Source: Actinomycetales bacterium JB111 (GTDB taxonomy: Bacteria; Actinomycetota; Actinomycetes; Actinomycetales; Actinomycetaceae). From it: a DNA stretch of 59,534 nt. The stretch covers positions 1 through 59,534 of the forward strand of contig FUHX01000044.1 in the NCBI GenBank assembly GCA_900163555.1, read 5' to 3'. The notes under the pieces were generated by a model. The model did not search any database and had not been told where the DNA came from. It saw only the letters and a list, made by a program, of their open reading frames with translations. Shown here piece after piece: positions 54,685 through 59,534 of this stretch (the first letter of the stretch is position 1; the number at the start of each line of letters is the position of its first letter). A program made the translations under genes and the position numbers.

Positions 54685-54936
54685 CTAGCCGAACGTCCAG
54701 AGCGCGAGCTGGCCGAAGACCAGGTCGAGCAGGCCGACGATGAGCATCATGACAAGCACGAAGGCGACGACGACGAAGAAGTAGGTGATGAGTTCGCGCC
54801 TGGTGGGGCGAACGACCTTCCTCAGCTCGGCGAAGACCTGTCGGATGAACCGGGCGATCCGGGCGAAGACGCCGCGACGCGGTTCGGTCTTGGCCGTGCG
54901 TCCGGAGCCTCCGTCGGCGGCGGTGGTCTCGCTCAC
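54685..54936 (-). CDS. secE: Preprotein translocase subunit SecE
   Basis: 83 residues from the GTG at 54936. One membrane span ([20 protein letters not shown]) follows the conserved amphipathic segment [20 protein letters not shown]. It stabilises SecY. An in-frame GTG six codons upstream (54954) would give 89 residues but lacks a ribosome site; GAGG stands 12 bases before the chosen start. It lies 118 bases after the tRNA gene. Confidence 0.93.
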   Translation of the reverse strand: MSETTAADGGSGRTAKTEPRRGVFARIARFIRQVFAELRKVVRPTRRELITYFFVVVAFVLVMMLIVGLLDLVFGQLALWTFG

Positions 54937-55054
54937 GTCAACCCGTGTCCTCACTCAATCGCAGGTCGCCGGTGACCCGCTCCCGGCACGGGTGCGGGCG
55001 CTCACCCCGGAAGGGGCCCGGCCCAGCAGCACGCTCGTCGCGTGCCGCCAGGTG

Positions 55055-55127
55055 CAGGGCAGGAGGGACTCGAACCCTCAACCGCCGGTTTTGGAGACCG
55101 GTGCGCTACCAATTGCGCCACTACCCT
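55055..55127 (-). tRNA. tRNA-Trp (anticodon CCA)
   Basis: 73 bases. The acceptor stem AGGGTAG/CTGCCCT, D-arm GGCGCAATTGGTAGCGC, anticodon arm CCGGTCTCCAAAACCGG with anticodon CCA, and T-arm GAGGGTTCGAGTCCCTC are all complete. The 3' CCA is not encoded. A tRNA-Trp ahead of secE-nusG is the usual actinobacterial arrangement. Confidence 0.97.
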
Positions 55128-55195
55128 TCGGTGGCTGGTACGACGATCCCGGAACACGGGCGCAGGGATTCGTCGGACGTGACCGCCGAGGGACC

Positions 55196-55224
55196 ATCTT
55201 ACGCACGGGAGTCGGGCGGGTCGA
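55196..55224 (-). promoter_or_regulatory. Candidate promoter of tRNA-Trp-secE
   Basis: On the minus strand TCGACC (55224-55219) and TAAGAT (55201-55196) are 17 bases apart, about 70 bases upstream of the tRNA 5' end. The -35 matches TTGACA at 4 of 6 positions. Confidence 0.5.
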
Positions 55225-55309
55225 CCGTCGTGCGGAAGGTCACGCGTCACACTGTGGGCTTTCACGGACCACTACTCGCCCGCGGCCGGTCCGTGCCACG
55301 ATTGAACGC

Positions 55310-56521
55310 GTGAGCGAGCCCACGAACACCAAGCCCCGTATTTCCGCACGCCTGGCCGGTATCGCCGAGTCCGCGACGCTCGCGGTCGACGCGAAGGCCA
55401 AGGCCCTCAAGGCGGCCGGCCGCCCCGTGATCGGCCTGGGCGCCGGCGAGCCCGACTTCCCGACGCCGGACTACATCGTCCAGGCGGCGATCGAGGCGGC
55501 GAAGGACCCGGCCAGCCACCGGTACTCCCCCGCCGGCGGCCAGCCAGCACTCAAGGAGGCCATCGCCGCGAAGACGCTGCGCGACTCCGGCTACGAGATC
55601 TCGCCCGGCAGCGTGCTCGTGACGAACGGCGGCAAGCAGGCCGTCTTCCAGGCCTTCGCCGCGATCGTCGACCCGGGCGACGAGGTCCTCCTCCCCTCCC
55701 CGTACTGGACGACCTACCCGGAGGCGATCTCGCTGGCCGGCGGCGTCACCGTCCCCGTGTTCGCGGGCGCGGAGCGCGACTACAAGGTCGACGTCGACAT
55801 GCTCGAGGCCGCCCGGTCGAACCGGACGAAGGCCCTGCTGCTGTGCTCGCCGTCGAACCCGACCGGCACGGTCTACACCCGCGAGGAGACCGAGTCGATC
55901 GGCCGCTGGGCCCTCGCGCACGGCATCTGGGTCATCACCGACGAGATCTACGAGCACCTCGTCTACGGCGACGCCGAGTTCACGCCGCTGCTCAGCGTGG
56001 TCCCGGAGCTCGCCGACACGACGATCGTCGTCAACGGCGTGGCGAAGACCTACGCGATGACCGGCTGGCGCGTCGGCTGGCTCGTCGGCCCCCAGGACGT
56101 CGTCAAGGCGGCCACGAACTTTCAGTCGCACCTGACCTCGAACGTCGCCAACGTCTCCCAGCGCGCCGCGCTGGCGGCCGTCAGCGGCGACCTGACGGCG
56201 GTGGACGAGATGCGCGTGGCCTTCGACCGCCGTCGCCGGCTGGTCGTCGACCTCCTGCGCGGGATCGACGGCTTCGAGGTCCCGGAGCCGAAGGGCGCGT
56301 TCTACGCGTACCCGTCGGTCGAGGGCGTGCTCGGCCGCGAGATCCGTGGCACCACGCCCCGGACCTCCGCCGAGCTGGCCGCGCTCATCCTCGAGCAGGT
56401 CGAGGTCGCGGTCGTCCCGGGCGAGGCCTTCGGCCCCTCGGGCTTCCTCCGCCTCTCGTACGCCACCTCCGACGAGAACCTCACCGAGGCCTGCGGCCGC
56501 ATCGCCGAGCTGCTCGCCTGA
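55310..56521 (+). CDS. aspC: Aspartate aminotransferase-type class I PLP aminotransferase
   Basis: 403 residues. It exchanges amino groups between aspartate or a similar amino acid and 2-oxoglutarate. The PLP lysine is K246 in [23 protein letters not shown] (N183), D211 and Y214 in [11 protein letters not shown] complete the cofactor site. It belongs to the subgroup with [13 protein letters not shown]. The start is GTG at 55310 with no Shine-Dalgarno visible, so a leaderless or weakly initiated mRNA is possible. Divergent from tRNA-Trp-secE. The exact substrate cannot be fixed from sequence. Confidence 0.92.
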   Translation: MSEPTNTKPRISARLAGIAESATLAVDAKAKALKAAGRPVIGLGAGEPDFPTPDYIVQAAIEAAKDPASHRYSPAGGQPALKEAIAAKTLRDSGYEISPGSVLVTNGGKQAVFQAFAAIVDPGDEVLLPSPYWTTYPEAISLAGGVTVPVFAGAERDYKVDVDMLEAARSNRTKALLLCSPSNPTGTVYTREETESIGRWALAHGIWVITDEIYEHLVYGDAEFTPLLSVVPELADTTIVVNGVAKTYAMTGWRVGWLVGPQDVVKAATNFQSHLTSNVANVSQRAALAAVSGDLTAVDEMRVAFDRRRRLVVDLLRGIDGFEVPEPKGAFYAYPSVEGVLGREIRGTTPRTSAELAALILEQVEVAVVPGEAFGPSGFLRLSYATSDENLTEACGRIAELLA

Positions 56522-56711
56522 TGACACCGGCGGACCTCGCGGTCCGCCACCGGCGCCGGGATCGCACCGTCGATCCCGGCGCCGTCGTCTCGGCGGGCGG
56601 CGACGCCCCGCGCGGCACGCCCGCCCGATTCTCATCCCTGTCTCATCTGCCCGCCGCACACTGACGTGCGGACGGCCCCGTCCACGATCCCCCGGCAGCG
56701 AGGAGACGCGC

Positions 56712-58475
56712 ATGACGTCGCCCCCCGCTCCCGCGCGCCGCCGGCGACACCCCACGGTCCGCGGCACCATCCTCCGCACCGTCGTCCTGCTCACGCTGCT
56801 CACCCTCGTCACGGTCGGGCTCACGGCCGTATGGCTCGAGCGCGACCGCATCGTCGACTCGGTCGACGCCACGCTCACCCGCACCACCCGCGAGATGGCC
56901 GCCCTGCTCGCCGACGAGTCCGTCATCCCGCCGGGCACCCCGATCTCCGACGCCGTCTACGTGGCGATCGAGTCCGAGATCCCCGCCGACAACGAGGGCG
57001 CGCTCGGCTTCGTCGGCACCGACCCCGTGTGGGCGCAGGCTGGCGGGCTCGACATGCTCGCGGACCCTGAGCTCGTCGACGCGCTCACCGACGTCGTCGC
57101 GGGTGGCGAGGGCACGCTCACCTCGGTCACGACGAACCTGTCCACCTACCGGTTCGCGGTCCTCCCGATCGCGTACTCGTCCCCCGACGGCGGCGCACCC
57201 GCCGAGTCGCCGAGCGTCGACACCGGGGACCCGGCCGTCGACCCGGCGGGCTCCCGGACCGGCCCCGGGATCGGGGCGCAGGGAGTGCCGACGACGGGCG
57301 CCGTCGTCGTGGCCTTCGACCTGGATGCCGAGCTGGCGCCGGCCGACGCGTCCGCGCGCACCTACGCGGCCCTGTCCGTGGCCTCGATGGTGATCGTCGG
57401 GATCGTGGCGTGGCTGGTCTCCGGCCGCCTGCTCGCGCCGCTGCGCGACCTGCGGCGGACCGCCGAGCAGATCTCCGAGTCCGACCTCAGCGGGCGGATC
57501 GAGGTGAACGGCTCCGACGACGTCGCCGAGCTCACCCAAACCGTGAACGCCATGCTCGGCCGCCTCGAGGCGTCCTTCGTCTCCCAGCGCCGCCTGCTCG
57601 ACGACGCCGGCCACGAGCTCCGCACGCCCATCACCATCGTGCGGGGTCACCTCGAGCTCATGGACCCCACTGACCCCGACGACGCGCGTCAGACGAGGGA
57701 CCTCGCGATCTCGGAGCTGGACCGGATGCGGAGGCTCACCGACGACCTCGTCATGCTGGCGAAGGCGGACAGCCCGCAGTTCGTCTCACCGCGGCCGACC
57801 GCGCTCGGCCCGCTGCTCGACAACGCCCTCGACCAGATCCGCCCGCTCGGGGACCGGCGGTTCGTCATCGACGCCCGGCTGGAGGCCGAGGCGTCCGTGG
57901 ACCCGCAGCGACTCACCCAGGCGATCATCCAGCTCGCGGCCAACGCCGTGAAGTTCTCGGAAGCCGGCACGCAGGTCGCGCTCGGATCGGCGATCGTGGG
58001 CGGCCGCCTCCGGCTGTGGGTGCGCGACGAGGGGCGCGGGATCGCGGAGGACGACCTCGAGGACGTGTTCCAGCGCTTCGGCCGCGGCACCCATCCCGGG
58101 GCCGACCAGCCGGAGGGCGCCGGGCTCGGTCTGGCCATCGTGCGGGCGATCGCGCAGGGGCACGACGGCGAGGTGTCCGTCCGGTCGCGCGTGGGGGTCG
58201 GGTCGACGTTCACCCTCGACCTGCCCGCCGTCGACCTCACGATCGATCCCGACCCACTCTCCCCCGCCGACGCCTTCTTGCCGGCGGGCCCGGGCGAGCC
58301 GACGGACGCGGGCGAACTGACCGAGCCCGCCGACCCGACCGAGCCGGTCGGCCCGACCGCGGACACCCCGGCCGCCGACACCGCCGTGCCGGACACCGAG
58401 ACCACATCCGACGCATCCGGCGACGGGCCGGAGCCACGCCACGAAGGGACGCCACGATGGCCCAGATCCTCCTGA
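56712..58475 (+). CDS. Two-component sensor histidine kinase
   Basis: 587 residues. Membrane segments are at about 19-42 and 218-236, enclosing a periplasmic-side sensor of about 175 residues that has a Pro/Gly/Ser-rich part near 157-195. HAMP is about 237-290, the phosphoacceptor H301 lies in DDAGHELRTPITIV, and the ATPase has N-box QLAANAVKFSE, DEGRGIAEDD and GAGLGLAIVRAIAQGHDGEV. After the kinase (about 525) is an unusual 60-residue Pro/Thr/Asp-rich tail. ATG with AGGAGA. The stop lies 19 bases inside the response regulator gene. Confidence 0.93.
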   Translation: MTSPPAPARRRRHPTVRGTILRTVVLLTLLTLVTVGLTAVWLERDRIVDSVDATLTRTTREMAALLADESVIPPGTPISDAVYVAIESEIPADNEGALGFVGTDPVWAQAGGLDMLADPELVDALTDVVAGGEGTLTSVTTNLSTYRFAVLPIAYSSPDGGAPAESPSVDTGDPAVDPAGSRTGPGIGAQGVPTTGAVVVAFDLDAELAPADASARTYAALSVASMVIVGIVAWLVSGRLLAPLRDLRRTAEQISESDLSGRIEVNGSDDVAELTQTVNAMLGRLEASFVSQRRLLDDAGHELRTPITIVRGHLELMDPTDPDDARQTRDLAISELDRMRRLTDDLVMLAKADSPQFVSPRPTALGPLLDNALDQIRPLGDRRFVIDARLEAEASVDPQRLTQAIIQLAANAVKFSEAGTQVALGSAIVGGRLRLWVRDEGRGIAEDDLEDVFQRFGRGTHPGADQPEGAGLGLAIVRAIAQGHDGEVSVRSRVGVGSTFTLDLPAVDLTIDPDPLSPADAFLPAGPGEPTDAGELTEPADPTEPVGPTADTPAADTAVPDTETTSDASGDGPEPRHEGTPRWPRSS

Positions 58476-59131
58476 TCGAGGACGAGGCGGGCATCGCCTC
58501 GTTCGTCATGAAGGGGCTGTCCGCCGCCGGCCACCAGCCGACCGCGGTCGCCACCGGGCGCGACGGGCTCAACCACGCCCGCACCGGAGGCTACGACCTC
58601 GTCATCCTCGACATCGGCCTGCCGGACATCGACGGCTTCGAGGTGCTGCGGACGCTGCGGGGCGAGGGCCACACGGTCCCCGTCATCATGCTCACCGCTC
58701 GCTCGTCGGTGGACGACACGGTCACCGGTCTGGAGTCCGGCGCGGACGACTACATGCCGAAGCCGTTCCGGTTCGAGGAGCTCATCGCGCGGGTGCGCCT
58801 GAGGCTTCGGGCGGCGCAGCCGGCCGCGCAGGGCGCCGACCCGACGCAGCTGCAGGTCGACGACCTCGTGCTGGACGTGCGCAGCCGCCAGGTCGACGTG
58901 GGCGGGAGGACGGTCGACCTGTCCGCCCGGGAGTTCTCCCTGCTGGAGACGTTCATGATCCATCCCGGGCAGGTGCTCTCCCGGGAGCAGATCCTGTCGC
59001 GGGTGTGGGGCTACGACTTCGACCCGGGCTCGAACGTGGTGGACGTCTACGTGCGGTACCTGCGGCGGAAGATCGGCGCGGAGCGCATCCAGACCGTCCC
59101 GCGGATGGGCTACCGCCTGGTCGCCGAGTAG
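58457..59131 (+). CDS. OmpR-family response regulator
   Basis: 224 residues. Receiver domain 1-115: acidic E8/D9, phosphoacceptor D52 in LVILDIGLPDIDG, T/S switch in MLTARSS, and K102 in YMPKPF. The winged-helix DNA-binding domain is about 130-224 (LSAREFSLLETFMIHPGQVL, VVDVYVRYLRRKIG). Overlapping the kinase gene by 19 bases makes it its cognate partner. Kinase-before-regulator order is less common than the reverse. The target is unknown; the next gene downstream is the convergent partial gene at the right edge. Confidence 0.95.
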   Translation: MAQILLIEDEAGIASFVMKGLSAAGHQPTAVATGRDGLNHARTGGYDLVILDIGLPDIDGFEVLRTLRGEGHTVPVIMLTARSSVDDTVTGLESGADDYMPKPFRFEELIARVRLRLRAAQPAAQGADPTQLQVDDLVLDVRSRQVDVGGRTVDLSAREFSLLETFMIHPGQVLSREQILSRVWGYDFDPGSNVVDVYVRYLRRKIGAERIQTVPRMGYRLVAE

Positions 59132-59263
59132 CCCGGAAGGGCTGGAAGACCAGGCGACCCGGAAGACCGGGTCGGCCCGAGGGCCGAGAAGGCAGAAGGC
59201 CAGGAGGCACACCCCAGCGGCACCACCGGGAGGCCGGTCCGCGACTCCTCGGACAACACGACA

Positions 59264-59303
59264 CCGGGTCCGCCTCCTCCCCGTCCGAAGGAGGCGGGCC
59301 CGG
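59264..59303 (+). terminator. Terminator of the kinase/regulator operon
   Basis: A 15-bp stem (CCGGGTCCGCCTCCT with one G-T wobble to its partner) with a 10-base loop lies about 130 bases past the regulator stop and before the convergent partial gene. Confidence 0.7.
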
Positions 59304-59389
59304 CGCGTGGGTGCGGGGCCGACCGGTCGCCGCGGCCGACCTGTCCGTCGACCGAGCCGGTCAGTAGCCGTTCAGCCGACCGGAACCGG

Positions 59390-59534
59390 TCAGTCGGCCG
59401 AGTCCGCCGACTCGCCGGAGTCCGCCGACGGGGCCGACGGCGCGGAGGCGGCCGACACGGGCGACCCGACGTAGGCCGGCGGCGGCGCGGGGACCGGGTT
59501 GGTCCGGGGCGCGGGCGGGGGCTCGGGCGCTGGC
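59390..59534 (-). CDS. Partial Pro/Ala/Ser-rich protein, C-terminal end
   Basis: The last 47 residues are visible; the start is outside the window. The composition (PAPEPPPAP...PPPAYVGSPVSAAS) and the end SADSGESADSAD match the end of the secreted protein at 12070-12612 (SPDSPESADSAD), with the final seven residues identical. I infer a paralog of that protein. It is convergent with the two-component genes and 88 bases from their terminator. Confidence 0.7.
   Translation of the reverse strand, partial: PAPEPPPAPRTNPVPAPPPAYVGSPVSAASAPSAPSADSGESADSAD

Overview
The window is very GC-rich and carries the core ribosomal/transcription cluster of a Gram-positive actinobacterium. The gene orders secE-nusG-rplK-rplA, rplJ-rplL, rpoB-rpoC, rpsL-rpsG-fusA-tuf, S10-spc-alpha and rplM-rpsI-glmM, GTG/TTG starts, a short-lid adenylate kinase, an alanine racemase-TsaE fusion and no rpsD between rpsK and rpoA fit Micrococcales (Cellulomonadaceae/Promicromonosporaceae-like). 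The family level is inference from memory; no search was possible.

Layout. 1-9.5 kb, mostly minus strand: a partial secreted protein, alr-tsaE, nnrDE, acpS, glmS, then coaA on plus, then dedA and glmM (cell-wall precursors, CoA/ACP maturation, metabolite repair). 9.6-12.6 kb: rplM-rpsI, truA, and a plus-strand Pro/Ala/Ser-rich secreted protein. 12.8-16.05 kb: infA-rpmJ-rpsM-rpsK-rpoA-rplQ. 16.3-24.6 kb: an accessory segment with a 1741-residue LPXTG surface protein and an 812-residue LuxR/MalT-type ATPase regulator, lying between map and infA. 24.96-27.7 kb: secY-adk-map. 27.96-37.6 kb: the S10-spc cluster from rpsJ to rplO. 38.2-42.6 kb: rpsL-rpsG-fusA-tuf. 43.0-50.5 kb: rpoB-rpoC. 50.96-55.1 kb: tRNA-Trp-secE-nusG-rplK-rplA and rplJ-rplL. 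55.3-59.1 kb, plus strand: an aspartate-type aminotransferase and a histidine kinase/response regulator pair. The right edge cuts a minus-strand gene whose C-terminus resembles the secreted protein at 12.07 kb.

Most operons end in long, near-perfect GC hairpins without a T-run, and several have -10 elements of the TANNNT type. Many minus-strand genes overlap by 1-4 bases (ATGA, GTGA, TGATG, TAGTG), which suggests translational coupling. Many large ORFs antisense to rpoB, rpoC and the surface protein are composition shadows.

The parts least like standard housekeeping are: (i) the surface protein/regulator pair inside the translation superoperon, with a 22-bp tandem repeat between the two genes and 96%-identical internal repeats; (ii) the two small secreted proteins sharing the terminal residues ESADSAD, one next to a two-component system; (iii) a nested 16-bp inverted repeat between the tuf terminator and the S10 promoter; (iv) a palindrome in the rpoB leader.
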